A DNA stretch of 64,000 nt from Sinohyriopsis cumingii (GCA_028554795.2 CM068839.1:85333540-85397539); one strand, 5' to 3'; shown: positions 22,238-36,056, counted from the stretch's first letter. Numbers and translations: made by a program. The notes: generated from the sequence alone by a model not told the origin.

Positions 22238-22876
22238 ATGGAGATCACTGACTTTTCTGCTACAAAACGACGAGAGCCAATCAAACATAACTCGGTGCTA
22301 CCAAATTCAATTCGAATGATTATTATAGGCCCATCTGGAAGTGGTAAGACGCAGTTGTTACTTAATTTAATAATGAAGTGGATGAAGTGGAATAAGTTGT
22401 ATTTGGTAGCTCCATCTGTGGATGATCAGCGATGCTACAGCGTGTTAAAAGATTTTAATGAGAATGCAAAATCGATAAGCTGCGACGATGATGTTGTTGA
22501 ATTTATTACTAGTATTGATGAATCAACAAGTATGGATGATATTGATGGAAGTATTAATAATTTAGTCATGTACGACGATGTGATGTTGGACAAACAATCA
22601 AATCCTGCCAGGATATTCTCACGCGGCAGACATAAAAATGTAGATGTGATTTATGTAACTCAACGATATATACAAATCCCAAAAGTGATCAGGGACAACT
22701 GTAACATTCTTGCGCTGTTCAACAGCGTTGACACACACACGTTACGAAATAAACATCAGACTTGGTGCAGCGGCGATATGGATATAAATAAGTTTAAACA
22801 TTTCTTTAGTCGTGCTCAGGCAAAACCACATGGGTTTGTAACGCTAAATTTACATGATCCTCGAACACGGTATTGA
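22238..22876 (+). CDS. Packaging ATPase (unit 3)
   Basis: Full 212-codon frame, identical in protein to units 1 and 2. Confidence 0.92.
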   Translation: MEITDFSATKRREPIKHNSVLPNSIRMIIIGPSGSGKTQLLLNLIMKWMKWNKLYLVAPSVDDQRCYSVLKDFNENAKSISCDDDVVEFITSIDESTSMDDIDGSINNLVMYDDVMLDKQSNPARIFSRGRHKNVDVIYVTQRYIQIPKVIRDNCNILALFNSVDTHTLRNKHQTWCSGDMDINKFKHFFSRAQAKPHGFVTLNLHDPRTRY

Positions 22877-23493
22877 GTCGGGTTAGATACAATTTTCAGC
22901 TAGAGAGCAGCAGAGGGGGCGACGACAACAGCACGCAGCAACAATGGCGACAATTATGTTTACAACGAAGCACCCTCGCGGTTTTATTTCGGCGTTTGGA
23001 AGTTGTAGGCGGCGCCCCTTCTGACGATGACAACAACAAAACGGCGACAACTGCGTTTACAATGAAGCGTCAACGCGGTTTTTTAAAGGGCTTATTTCGG
23101 CGTTTGGAGGCTTCTAAAAGTTGTGGGATGCTGCTTAAATTTCCAGGGTTTTTAAAGGACGAAATTAATTTTTTCAAGGTTCACCTATGACCATTACTGA
23201 ATGGAATTAAAGAACATTTTAGATTGCAAAACATGCATTTTCTAAATCTAAAGATGTTTCTCTTTCAAGACTCGCCATAACATCTAAGTCAGAAAAGACG
23301 ATCGTGTACAAAACCACAAAATGTATCACATGAAACAAGTTTGATTATATTTCTATAAATTGGCACGTAAAGTCATTTCAATGTACAGAACACAATTTCT
23401 AACATTATTTTGCTGACCTGCATTATGTTGCCAAGTGGTAACAACATAATGAATATAAATTAGTTTTGTTTCCTTTCAAACCTTTAAGTCGCG

Positions 23494-23495
<2 letters not shown>

Positions 23496-23539
<44 letters not shown>
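23496..23539. repeat. (TG)22 microsatellite (unit 3)
   Basis: Pure TG tract. Confidence 0.95.
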
Positions 23540-23540
<1 letters not shown>

Positions 23541-26500
23541 ATCTTATAGAAAGCAAACATTTCCTATTAAAGTATATATAAAAAACAATAAATGCAAATA
23601 ATTACAATCTTATATGGAACGAAAAAAATAAAATCCCAAACTAGATTTTTCAAAGAACCTAATCTCCTTTAGACGATCTGGTTAAAAATCCATCATTTTA
23701 AAAACATTTTCACAAGGGCTGATTTAAATTTTGACAAAAGACCTTCAAAAGTATATACTGTTGTACAAACAAGGACTGGATTTTATGTAAAATCAACATG
23801 TCTTCTTGTAATTCATTAAACCAGTTCCCAAGCCTGTATTGATACATGGGATCTTATCGTGTTTTAATATATAATACAAGGGACAACAATTTCTCATTTC
23901 AGCTCTGAGATTCAACAATTTGGACTACAAATTTGGCTTAAAACGAATAGAAGTCCATTTTTAATCAAGGTTTCCTGCGATTATTCTCACCCTATTTCTC
24001 ATATTTGGGTATTTAGGTTGGGGTGTGGGGTCATTGCTAGTGCATATAGAAAATTTGGAATATGCCGCCACCATGCGTAGCGACATATGGTACTCGCTTA
24101 CCAGTAGGCCTAGCAAATTTAAACTTATATCTACGCATACCTGCATGAAATCGAGAGAAAAGTGATTTATTTTCTCAAAAATGGCAATTATTATAAACGT
24201 TATATCTTTAATCCGCCGAGACTAGACGAAACTACGGCATAGATGAAACCTGACCCTGTACTCGCCATCTGCATTACTAGTCACATGACTTCACAAATCT
24301 CAAACGTTTTCTTTATTTTGTTTTTGTGGGGTTTAACGCAATTTTTCAGCACACGATTGGCTATACATGGCGGCCAGTATTAATGGTGGAGGAAGAACCC
24401 AGGAAAACTCCGGAAAGAACCACCGACCCTCGAGAAGCTACTGGCAAGCTTCCTCACATACCCACATTGGAAATCTCAAACGACGGCATTGGAAGTCCAA
24501 AAGTCACGTGATATCAACAACAAACTCCTTTTTAATGTTGTTGTAGAGAAATTCAATTATATTAAATAAAAAAGTGAGATACTTTTTGTAAAAACCAGCA
24601 ATCTGGCCAATCTGATTTATCAAGCAGAGAGAACATGTCAACGTGGTAGTCACGTGATGCAACACAACTCCAGAAGTTGTTCTTGGAATATATAAAAATA
24701 GAGAATTTTGTGTTCTTTCGGTTTTGCATTTTTATTACAACCAGCATATGACTTTCATTTAATTTTGTTTTCTTTCTCTAGAAAATTTGAAAATGTGGGT
24801 TGTTAGATTTGTGAAATCATGAGACTAGCGATGCAAATAGCAAGTATCAGGTGACATTTCATCAACGCTGTATTTTTATCCTGTTTTTCTGCACATTAAA
24901 GGCAATGATTTTAATACTAATGATTTCTGAGAAATCGATTTCATGCATGTATCAATAGACCTAACAAAGTTTAAGTTTGCTCGGCCATTCGGTATGTGGC
25001 TGTGCTTTGCTACAACCATGTTGGCCTCTTGTGATGCTAGACTGGTTTTCATACCTTATATGTAATGAAAGATATGGATATCGAGTTGATTTTAAACATA
25101 CAAGTCTACTAGACGAATCTAATCCACTCAGCATTTGGATTCACTCAGCATATATGTTTATTGCAAGCACCCAAATGATCCATACTGCACCCTCCGAATA
25201 TTCTGGTTAGAACTTGATAAATTAAACACGATCAGTTTAGTTACGGCTCAGTCACATGATTGTTTTGGGCATCAATTGGTGGCGGAAAATTACCGAGTTT
25301 TCCGGACTTTTATCAATATTTGCAAAATTCAAGGACTTTTCACGGTCGGGATTTTTTTTATATTTCTCTCCACTTTTTCCTGACAGCGTGGGAACCCTGA
25401 ATTAACAGATAGGTATAATACATCATAATTAATTAATCTTGGGAAAATCCACAAATAATCAATTACAGTAGTATGACTTTTCCACAAGGGCCCATACTCG
25501 CTTAGAAGTAGAGTCCAACTGCAAACATTGCAACATAGATCTGCTATCGCATAATGAGATCAAGGTCTTTGAGAATAGATACGGTAATAGACAACAAGGT
25601 ATCTAAACAAAATTTTTCCATCAAAGAATACACCAAACCATTCTTATTCTATGAGGTAATACTACTGAATCTGTCTGAAAATAAAGTAATATACATAAGA
25701 TTCATTGACCATGTTTTGTGGTTATCAAAACCTCAGTGATTTATAATGTAACATCATAATAAAATTATATAAAGAAAAACATGCCACAAAAACAAGATAA
25801 AATGTGGAAGTGTTATATTAAAAAATCATAACATAATTAAAGAGAACAAAGATATATACCATAAATACATCTTAAGTAGCTTACAAAAGAAATTTTTGGA
25901 AGCTTGTCTTCCTGTAAGCCAAAGGATGCAAAATAAAGTGGGAGATGATATCAAATTAGTTCCACAAAATGTAAGTGTAGTAAACATTAATGAAACGTTA
26001 TCTGTTAAAAATGCACTTTCTCGAAAGAACTATGGACCTTTTTAAATTCTGAGATACCCTGCTTTACTCACCCCATAAATAACACATCATACTTTAATTA
26101 ACTAAAGTTTCTGGAACTAAGCTTTTGAAAGGTAAGTTGAAAAACTGGATTATTTATTTTCCGTATTTAACTTGGAAACCAGTTAGTGATAATCTATATG
26201 CTGTGGGGTTTGACTTAGGTTTATATGAAATTGTCACAGCATCCATCCCAATCACTGCAAGATTTGTAAAGGTTTATATGAAATTGTCACATCATCCATA
26301 CCATTCACTGCAAGATTTGTAAAAATAAGAAGACTACAAATGAAGCAATTTCTGAAAACTCAATTTAAATTTTGTGATATGTTTATCTTTGCTTAAGACA
26401 GACACATACTGGTATTATCACAAATTAGACTGGCTTTTGGTATGACTCAGAAAGGCTTTGATAATCTAAAGTTGCTGTTGTTAAAGGAACAGTCATACAA

Positions 26501-27385
26501 AGTTTGATTAACACTAACTCAATTTTTATAGAGAGATGAAACTGAAGGTATTTAAAGTCAGACAAGAGCTTGGGAAACTATCCGGAACTTGTTTCTTAAT
26601 CAGAGATTGTCCCTACAAACATTCTTGCTCAATCTGATCAAAACTGGCTTTGACATTTTAAATTTGTTCAAAAACGGTTTTGCATCTGGTTGCCATGGAA
26701 GCCACTCCAGGCATTAATGTCACACAGTATATCCTAAGAAACATTCCTGCAAGGTTTGATCGAAATATATTCTGCAAACGTCAAAAACATGTTTTACACA
26801 AGGTTGTGACATAAACTACTCCAATGCAAGGGAAGCCACTTTGACATAATTTGGGCAGAGCATATCCTAAACATTTATATGAAGTTTAATGAAAATCAGT
26901 GGTGCACAATTTTATCTTAGAAGTCTAAATTAGAAAGCAGTAATGGGCTGATAATAGAAGCAGGACCAAGAAGTAAAATAAAATGACAGCCTTTTAATAT
27001 ACAGTGTACACTGGTATAGTCATGCAGAATCCACCTTACATAGGTTCTGTCCACCTAAAAATGAGTCCATGAAGCACCATATTTTGAATGCACATTGTAT
27101 TTATACATGTACACCTAAGAAAAGAAAAGAAACTCAAACCGTGCACAACCTTTGGTCCTGTGATCAAGAAATATATATATTCATTCACTCCAAAAAAGGG
27201 AAACATTTCAAAGGCTTTAGAATTATAAGGCAAAACAAAACTGTACTTACAACTTCACTAATATAGTGTACAGTTATTTATTCTTTAACACGTATTTTAA
27301 TGATATTAACAAGATATCTTTACTTAAGTCATGCAACACTAATAAAAGACCTTCATACAGTTGTCTGCCTTGCCTGTGCAAACAA

Positions 27386-27880
27386 ACCAGAAAACATCTT
27401 CAGTAGCTAATGTTCTGATATGATAACACTATCTACACCTTAGCATATCAAGCAGGTATTTCTGTGCTTCGAGTCTTTGAATCTCATTGTGAACACTGTT
27501 CATAAATGATCAAGACAATGGGACCACATAACTTGAATGGGCTCATAAATAAGCAATTTTCCACTGCCAGTTTGTGTTTGTACAAATGTCTTTCAATCGA
27601 ATACACCTGCAACAATAGCTTTCCTCTTGTATGTAGTCAAACTTTCGATGCTGAACTTACAAAGTATCCCTTCTGAAGTCAACTGCATCCAACATTTTTG
27701 ACCAATGTACAATTCACAGCTGTTACATGCTATTGGTTAGTTGGCATTACATACTAAGAGAGGCAACTCATGAAATCCAATAGATGTTGCTAGGACAAAG
27801 CACTAAAATATCTGTTTGAGCTGCCAAGGTGTAGATAGGTTATCATATTTGAACCCTGCCTAGTGAAGATGACCAGAAAA
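27386..27880. mobile_element. Long-TIR element (unit 4)
   Basis: Element 27395-27871, 477 bp, flanking repeats intact. It is of the units 1-3 sequence type. Confidence 0.75.
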
Positions 27881-28420
27881 TGTAATTAGAGTTAACTGTA
27901 TTTTCTTTAGGATTTATTTATTTTTATTTATTTAATTTTAAATGTCATCTTTAAGATTTTCATACTTTTATCAAACACTACTTTAGATAACATACATTAT
28001 TATACTATTTACAACTATACTAATGTTGATAAGCTTTTCAAATAGAGCACATACATTCTTCTTATGAATATGTACACTCGTAAATATATCAAATCAAACA
28101 GATATGCAAATATTCAACAGTTTAAACTTTCAAGTCTATCAATATCTTAACAAAATTTATTTTCAACAGCTTGCGTTTTAATCATGCAGTGGGTGGAACA
28201 TGGTTCCTCCTTCAACAATATGATTATCAAGGAGAAAACAAACCCTACAAATTACACAAATCATAACCTTGTTGAGTGAAACCTCTTGTGTCACTCCAAG
28301 AGATTTCAATCAAATGAAGATTGGTCGAAAGTCTTGAGTATTTCTTCCTAATGCCAAAAAAGAGCTGGGGCTCCAGACTGAGCTTTTGTGTTAAAATTTT
28401 GAGACAAGTGTATCCAGGTT

Positions 28421-28508
28421 CAGTGGAACCCCGCTATAACGCGATAATTGGGGTCCACAAAAGTGGATCGCGTTAATATCGGGGTCACGTTAAGGCGGGG
28501 TTTTACAG
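28421..28508. mobile_element. pogo-like MITE (unit 4)
   Basis: 88 bp, same as unit 1. Confidence 0.6.
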
Positions 28509-28903
28509 TATTTTACTTTTTTGAGAGAACAACTCATTGGCAAATATACGTGTATTCATGTCTACGGTATATGATGAATAGGGTATCAACACCGTTTAAC
28601 ATCGTGCCGTCGTGGCATTCAGTTCATCTATAATGCATGTAATTCCATTGAAAAATTGCACACAGATTTACAATATTCAATATTATTTCCCCTGATGATT
28701 GTATCTGAATTATCAACACCGTTTACTTGCCGTCTGATATCACTGTGCGAGCTGTAATTGTATAATGTTGTGGCAGTATTCGAGTAAACACCCAAAACAA
28801 TTTACCGTAGACAGAAAAGATAATCATCGTTGTCATACACGCGATAACGTGATGCTGACCTGTCTTGAGTGTAATCGAAGTAGAGGCGCTGGCGCCTTGG
28901 GTG

Positions 28904-29855
28904 CTAGTTAAGTGATCGGGGTGGTAATTGTGTGTCCTCGGGAATTACTTGTAATTGTTCACGTGTGAATCCACGTTGAGGAGCAGTCGAATCCAGCATG
29001 TAGATTGCTGGTCTACCAGTGGATCTAGTTATGTTAGATATCTTGTGTGCGGTAATACTCCAGATAGGATCAGTCGCTCTTTTTTTTACCACCTTCAAGT
29101 TCACCTGGTTCATATAAATATCTCACAGTGACACTACCCAGTATTGGCTGCGCTGAGAAACCACGTCGTTGTACAGGTACATGTTTTTTAGTGACAGCGA
29201 TGGCAGGTTTCATGTTGGTTGTTCGAGTAATTTCATTATTTAGCGCAGCTATCACGCTTGGTAATCTTGCAACCCATTCACGAGATCTCTTATCCTGAAT
29301 GAATTCCTTCGCGTATTGATATCCAAATAACCGCTCAGCAAGTGTTCGATTAAATCGCTCAACAATTGCCTGATCACGATGAATTGCACTATGTCCTCGC
29401 CTGATGGCGACATTATGTTGCTTCATCAACGACGATACTGCGCCTTGAAATTCTTTACCAGGATCAACTTGTAGCAGCTGTGGCCATCGTAGAGGCTCTC
29501 GTTGATAAATTCGTTCAAGCGCAGAAGCAACCTCAGATGCTGTTTTAGTCGCTAACGGTTCCGCATCTTTGTATCTACTTGCAATATCAACTACAGTTAA
29601 CGCGTACTTGTACGTTCGGCGACGAATGGTATCATGTGGCAGAAATAATATAGCAGCCTGATGAACTTCATTTGGCACAACATCGAAATGTGCAAAGTGA
29701 ATTTGTTTAGGCGGTGGTTGGTAAATTTGCCATATTGCCTGTTTGGATAACCAATTCTTAGCAGTATCACGTGTGACTTTTGCTGCGTTGGCAAGCTTGC
29801 CGATTGCTGCGCTACCTCTCCAGTATCCTCTTGGGGAATAATAAATCGACTCCAT
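28904..29855 (-). pseudogene. Integrase, frameshifted, D68A (unit 4)
   Basis: Codon 68 (29652-29654) reads Ala and T8 at 29080-29087 shifts the frame; the first frame ends at 29070. This part of unit 4 is still of the units 1-3 type; the divergent tract begins further on, in the PLA2 gene. Confidence 0.93.
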
Positions 29856-29860
29856 TATAA

Positions 29861-30408
29861 TTAATTACCAGTGCCTAATACAAGCTTAGATTTCATCGCA
29901 GATTTTATTAACCAGCTAGCTAACTTTTCTTTGAAAGATTTATCAGTGATGGCATTTAACGCGTGAATTTCACATGCGCGAGATGCCTATCTTGTAGATC
30001 CTTACTTCGGTAAGCTACATCATGGACATGGCATGCTTTATCGATAGCAATTATCGGGTACTCACCTGGATTGGGTTGATTTAAGGCATCAAGCCTGATA
30101 TCAAGTCGGGTTCCAGGACCACAGTAATTATATCCTGGAAGATGTTTTTCTCCTGGGTATTTAGCCCACGGAGTTCCTGGTAATTTTCCTAACTTGGCCG
30201 CGATATCACCTCTTTTTTTTTGTTTAATTGACTTTGATTTTGGCGCTGACTTTGGTTTCGGCGCTCCACCTGACGGAATAAATTTAAACTTTTTTGTGCC
30301 GCATCGTTCACACTTGCCTGTAAGCGCTTGTCGATTATTTTTTGTTGTAGTGGATGTTATGTTTGCAGTTGGGGTACGTGCTCTACATTTCACACAATAT
30401 AAATCCAT
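29861..30408 (-). CDS. Zinc-ribbon plus PLA2-like viral protein, best-preserved copy (unit 4)
   Basis: An uninterrupted frame of 150 codons runs from ATG (30406-30408) to TAA at 29956-29958. Residues 5-8 and 33-36 form two CxxC pairs (zinc-ribbon-like). Residues 50-66 are a Lys/Pro/Ser-rich linker with a repeated KPKS/PKSKS pattern. Residues 95-100 are YCGPGT, the calcium-loop motif, and 123-133 hold DKACHVHDVAY with the catalytic His129-Asp130 pair of the PLA2 fold. Parvovirus VP1 and some adintovirus/Polinton proteins carry similar domains, thought to act on endosomal membranes during entry; that role is inferred from family. A further 37 or so codons that look like the original C-terminal tail (ending LGTGN before TAA at 29861) lie in the -1 frame, so even this copy is probably truncated. 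The tail stop is 5 bp before the integrase ATG. Confidence 0.8.
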
Positions 30409-30428
30409 ATTATTTTATAATATATCTA

Positions 30429-31067
30429 ATGGAGATCACTGACTTTTCTGCTACAAAACGACGAGAGCCAATCAAACATAACTCGGTGCTACCAAATTCA
30501 ATTCGAATGATTATTATAGGCCCATCTGGAAGTGGTAAGACGCAGTTGTTACTTAATTTAATAATGAAGTGGATGAAGTGGAATAAGTTGTATTTGGTAG
30601 CTCCATCTGTGGATGATCAGCGATGCTACAGCGTGTTAAAAGATTTTAATGAGAATGCAAAATCGATAAGCTGCGACGATGATGTTGTTGAATTTATTAC
30701 TAGTATTGATGAATCAACAAGTATGGATGATATTGATGGAAGTATTAATAATTTAGTCATGTACGACGATGTGATGTTGGACAAACAATCAAATCCTGCC
30801 AGGATATTCTCACGCGGCAGACATAAAAATGTAGATGTGATTTATGTAACTCAACGATATACACAAATCCCAAAAGTGATCAGGGACAACTGTAACATTC
30901 TTGCGCTGTTCAACAGCGTTGACACACACACGTTACGAAATAAACATCAGACTTGGTGCAGCGGCGATATGGATATAAATAAGTTTAAACATTTCTTTAG
31001 TCGTGCTCAGGCAAAACCACATGGGTTTGTAACGCTAAATTTACATGATCCTCGAACACGGTATTGA
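30429..31067 (+). CDS. Packaging ATPase (unit 4)
   Basis: Full frame. One amino-acid change, Ile to Thr directly after TQRY (codon around 30860), shared only with unit 8. It lies at the start of the divergent tract. Confidence 0.92.
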   Translation: MEITDFSATKRREPIKHNSVLPNSIRMIIIGPSGSGKTQLLLNLIMKWMKWNKLYLVAPSVDDQRCYSVLKDFNENAKSISCDDDVVEFITSIDESTSMDDIDGSINNLVMYDDVMLDKQSNPARIFSRGRHKNVDVIYVTQRYTQIPKVIRDNCNILALFNSVDTHTLRNKHQTWCSGDMDINKFKHFFSRAQAKPHGFVTLNLHDPRTRY

Positions 31068-31684
31068 GTCGGGTTAGATACAATTTTCAGCTAGAGAGCA
31101 GCAGAGAGGGCGACGACAACAGCACGCAGCAACAATGGCGACAATTATGTTTACAACGAAGCACCCTCGCGGTTTTATTTCGGCGTTTGGAAGTTGTAGG
31201 CGGCGCCCCTTCTGACGATGACAACAACAAAACGGCGACAACTGCGTTTACAATGAAGCGTCAACGCGGTTTTTTAAAGGGCTTATTTCGGCGTTTGGAG
31301 GCTTCTAAAAGTTGTGGGATGCTGCTTAAATTTCCAGGGTTTTTAAAGGACGAAATTAATTTTTTCAAGGTTCACCTATGACCATTACTGAATGGAATTA
31401 AAGAACATTTTAGATTGCAAAACATGCATTTTCTAAATCTAAAGATGTTTCTCTTTCAAGACTCGCCATAACATCTAAGTCAGAAAAGACGATCGTGTAC
31501 AAAACCACAAAATGTATCACATGAAACAAGTTTGATTATATTTCTATAAATTGGCACGTAAAGTCATTTCAATGTACAGAACACAATTTCTAACATTATT
31601 TTGCTGACCTGCATTATGTTGCCAAGTGGTAACAACATAATGAATATAAATTAGTTTTGTTTCCTTTCAAACCTTTAAGTCGCG

Positions 31685-31686
<2 letters not shown>

Positions 31687-31716
<30 letters not shown>
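31687..31716. repeat. (TG)15 microsatellite (unit 4)
   Basis: Shorter by six or seven repeats than its neighbours; it lies inside the divergent tract. Confidence 0.95.
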
Positions 31717-31717
<1 letters not shown>

Positions 31718-34700
31718 ATCTTATAGAAAGCAAACATTTCCTATTAAAGTATATATAAAAAACAATAAATGCAAATAATTACAATCTTATATGGAACGAA
31801 AAAAATAAAATCCCAAACTAGATTTTTCAAAGAACCTAATCTCCTTTAGACGATCTGGTTAAAAATCCATCATTTTAAAAACATTTTCACAAGGGCTGAT
31901 TTAAATTTTGACAAAAGACCTTCAAAATTATATACTGTTGTACAAACAAGGGCTGGATTTTATGTAAAATCAACATGTCTTCTTGTAATTCATTAAACCA
32001 GTTCCCAAGCCTGTATTGATACATGGGATCTTATCGTGTTTTAATATATAATACAAGGGACAACAATTTCTCATTTCAGCTCTGAGATTCAACAATTTGG
32101 ACTACAAATTTGGCTTAAAACGAATAGCAGTCCATTTTTAATCAAGGTTTCCTCCGATTATTCTCACCCTATTTCTCATATTTGGACATTTAGGTTGGGG
32201 TGTGGGGTCATTGCTAGTGCATATAGAAAATTTGGAATATGCCGCCACCATGCGTAACGACATATGGTACTCGCTTACCAGTAGGCCTAGCAAATTTAAA
32301 CTTATATCTACGCATACCTGCATGAAATCGATAGAAAAGTGATTTATTTTCTCAAATATGGCAATTATTATAAACGTTATATCTTTAATCCGCCGAGACT
32401 AGACGAAACTACGGCATAGATGAAATCTGACCCTGTACTCGCCATCTGCATTACTAGTCACATGACTTCACAAATCTCAAACGTTTTCTTTATTTTGTTT
32501 TTGTGGGGTTTAACGCCATTTTTCAGCACACGATTGGCTATACATGGCGGCCAGTATTAATGGTGGAAGAAGAAACCGGGAAAATCCCGGAAAGAACCAC
32601 CGACCCTCGAGAAGCTACTGGCAAGCTTCCTCACATACCCACATTGGAAATCTCAAACGACGGCATTGGAAGTCCAAAAGTCACGTGATATCAACAACAA
32701 ACTCCTTTTTAATGTTGTTGTAGAGAAATTCACTTATATTAAATAAACAAGTGAGATACTTTTTGTAAAAACCAGCAATCTGGCCAATCTGATTTATCAA
32801 GCAGAGAGCACATGTCAACGTGGTAGTCACGTGATGCAACACAACTCCAGAAGTTGTTCTTGGAATATATAAAAATAGAGAATTTTGTGTTCTTTCGGTT
32901 TTGCATTTTTATTACAACCAGCATATGACTTTCATTTAATTTTGTTTTCTTTCTCTACAACATTTGAAAATGTGGGTTGTTAGATTTGTGAAATCATGAG
33001 ACTAGCGATGCAAATAGCAAGTACCAGGTAACATTTCATCAACGCTGTATTTTTATCCTGTCTTTCTGCACATTAAAGGCAATGATTTTAATACTAATGA
33101 TTTCTGAGAAATCGATTTCATGCATGTATCACTAGACCTAACAAAGTTTAAGTTTGCTCGGCCATTCGGTATGTGGCTGTGCTTTGCTACAACCATGTTG
33201 GCCTCTTGTGATGCTAGACTGGTTTTCATACCTATATGTAATGAAAGATATGGATATCGAGCTGATTTTAAACATACAAGTCTACTAGACGAATCTAATC
33301 CACTCAGCATTTGGATTCACTCAGCATATATGTTTATTGCAAGCACCCAAATGATCCATACTGCACCCTCCGAATATTCTGGTTAGAACTTGATAAATTA
33401 AACACGATCAGTTTAGTTACGGCTCAGTCACATGATTGTTTTGGGTATCAATTGGTGGCGGAAAATTACCGAGTTTTCCGGACTTTTATCAATATTTGCA
33501 AAATTCAAGGACTTTTCACGGTCGGGATTTTTTTTATATTTCTCTCCACTTTTTCCTGACAGCGTGGGAACCCTGAATTAACAGATAGGTATAATACATC
33601 ATAATTAATTAATCTTGGGAAAATCCACAAATAATCAATTACAGTAGTATGACTTTTCCACAAGGGCCCATACTCGCTTAGAAGTAGAGTCCAACTGCAA
33701 ACATTGCAACATAGATCTGCTATCGCATAATGAGATCAAGGTCTTTGAGAATAGATACGGTAATAGACAACAAGGTATCTAAACAAAATTTTTCCATCAA
33801 AGAATACACCAAACCATTCTTATTCTATGAGGTAATACTACTGAATCTGTCTGAAAATAAAGTAATATACATAAGATTCATTGACCATGTTTTGTGGTTA
33901 TCAAAACCTCAGTGATTTATAATGTAACATCATAATAAAATTATATAAAGAAAAACATGCCACAAAAACAAGATAAAATGTGGAAGTGTTATATTAAAAA
34001 ATCATAACATAATTAAAGAGAACAAAGATATATACCATAAATACATCTTAAGTAGCTTACAAAAGAAATTTTTGGAAGCTTGTCTTCCTGTAAGCCAAAG
34101 GATGCAAAATAAAGTGGGAGATGATATCAAATTAGTTCCACAAAATGTAAGTGTAGTAAACATTAATGAAACGTTATCTGTTAAAAATGCACTTTCTCGA
34201 AAGAACTATGGACCTTTTTAAATTCTGAGATACCCTGCTTTACTCACCCCATAAATAACACATCATACTTTAATTAACTAAAGTTTCTGGAACTAAGCTT
34301 TTGAAAGGTAAGTTGAAAAACTGGATTATTTATTTTCCGTATTTAACTTGGAAACCAGTTAGTGATAATCTATATGCTGTGGGGTTTGACTTAGGTTTAT
34401 ATGAAATTGTCACAGCATCCATCCCAATCACTGCAAGATTTGTAAAGGTTTATATGAAATTGTCACATCATCCATACCATTCACTGCAAGATTTGTAAAA
34501 ATAAGAAGACTACAAATGAAGCAATTTCTGAAAACTCAATTTAAATTTTGTGATATGTTTATCTTTGCTTAAGACAGACACATACTGGTATTATCACAAA
34601 TTAGACTGGCTTTTGTTATGACTCAGAAAGGCTTTGATAATCTAAAGTTGCTGTTGTTAAAGGAACAGTCATACAAAGTTTGATTAACACTAACTCAATT

Positions 34701-35561
34701 TTTATAGAGAGATGAAACTGAAGGTATTTAAAGTCAGACAAGAGCTTGGGAAACTATCCGGAACTTGTTTCTTAATCAGAGATTGTCCCTACAAACATTC
34801 TTGCTCAATCTGATCAAAACTGGCTTTGACATTTTAAATTTGTTCAAAAACGGTTTTGCATCTGGTTGCCATGGAAGCCACTCCAGGCATTAATGTCACA
34901 CAGTATATCCTAAGAAACATTCCTGCAAGGTTTGATCGAAATATATTCTGCAAACGTCAAAAACATGTTTTACACAAGGTTGTGACATAAACTACTCCAA
35001 TGCAAGGGAAGCCACTTTGACATAATTTGGGCAGAGCATATCCTAAACATTTATATGAAGTTTAATGAAAATCAGTGGTGCACAATTTTATCTTAGAAGT
35101 CTAAATTAGAAAGCAGTAATGGGCTGATAATAGAAGCAGGACCAAGAAGTAAAATAAAATGACAGCCTTTTAATATACAGTGTACACTGGTATAGTCATG
35201 CAGAATCCACCTTACATAGGTTCTGTCCACCTAAAAATGAGTCCATGAAGCACCATATTTTGAATGCACATTGTATTTATACATGTACACCTAAGAAAAG
35301 AAAAGAAACTCAAACCGTGCACAACCTTTGGTCCTGTGATCAAGAAATATATATATTCATTCACTCCAAAAAAGGGAAACATTTCAAAGGCTTTAGAATT
35401 ATAAGGCAAAACAAAACTGTACTTACAACTTCACTAATATAGTGTACAGTTATTTATTCTTTAACACGTATTTTAATGATATTAACAAGATATCTTTACT
35501 TAAGTCATGCAACACTAATAAAAGACCTTCATACAGTTGTCTGCCTTGCCTGTGCAAACAA

Positions 35562-36056
35562 ACCAGAAAACATCTTCAGTAGCTAATGTTCTGATATGAT
35601 AACACTATCTACACCTTAGCATATCAAGCAGGTATTTCTGTGCTTCGAGTCTTTGAATCTCATTGTGAACACTGTTCATAAATGATCAAGACAATGGGAC
35701 CACATAACTTGAATGGGCTCATAAATAAGCAATTTTCCACTGCCAGTTTGTGTTTGTACAAATGTCTTTCAATCGAATACACCTGCAACAATAGCTTTCC
35801 TCTTGTATGTAGTCAAACTTTCGATGCTGAACTTACAAAGTATCCCTTCTGAAGTCAACTGCATCCAACATTTTTGACCAATGTACAATTCACAGCTGTT
35901 ACATGCTATTGGTTAGTTGGCATTACATACTAAGAGAGGCAACTCATGAAATCCAATAGATGTTGCTAGGACAAAGCACTAAAATATCTGTTTGAGCTGC
36001 CAAGGTGTAGATAGGTTATCATATTTGAACCCTGCCTAGTGAAGATGACCAGAAAA
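35562..36056. mobile_element. Long-TIR element (unit 5)
   Basis: Element 35571-36047, 477 bp, flanking repeats intact. Confidence 0.75.

Larger units (their letters stand above)
16343..24515. repeat. Tandem array unit 3 (8173 bp)
   Basis: Third unit, with (TG)22 and T8 in the PLA2 linker. It is the first unit with g at 20524, a variant shared with units 4 and 5 but absent from 1, 2 and 6-8. Confidence 0.98.
24516..32692. repeat. Tandem array unit 4 (8177 bp)
   Basis: Fourth unit. Its first about 5.7 kb matches units 1-3. From about 30180 to its end it is the most divergent stretch of the window: second copy of the 18-bp PLA2 linker repeat, (TG)15, and many private substitutions between 31107 and the unit end. 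It holds the only PLA2 gene with an open frame through the active site. Confidence 0.98.

Noticed and set aside
33120-33386. 88-codon frame in units 5-8 and its 85-codon antisense partner
   Set aside because: Frames are interrupted by one base in units 1-4, composition is not coding-like, and no family is recognised.
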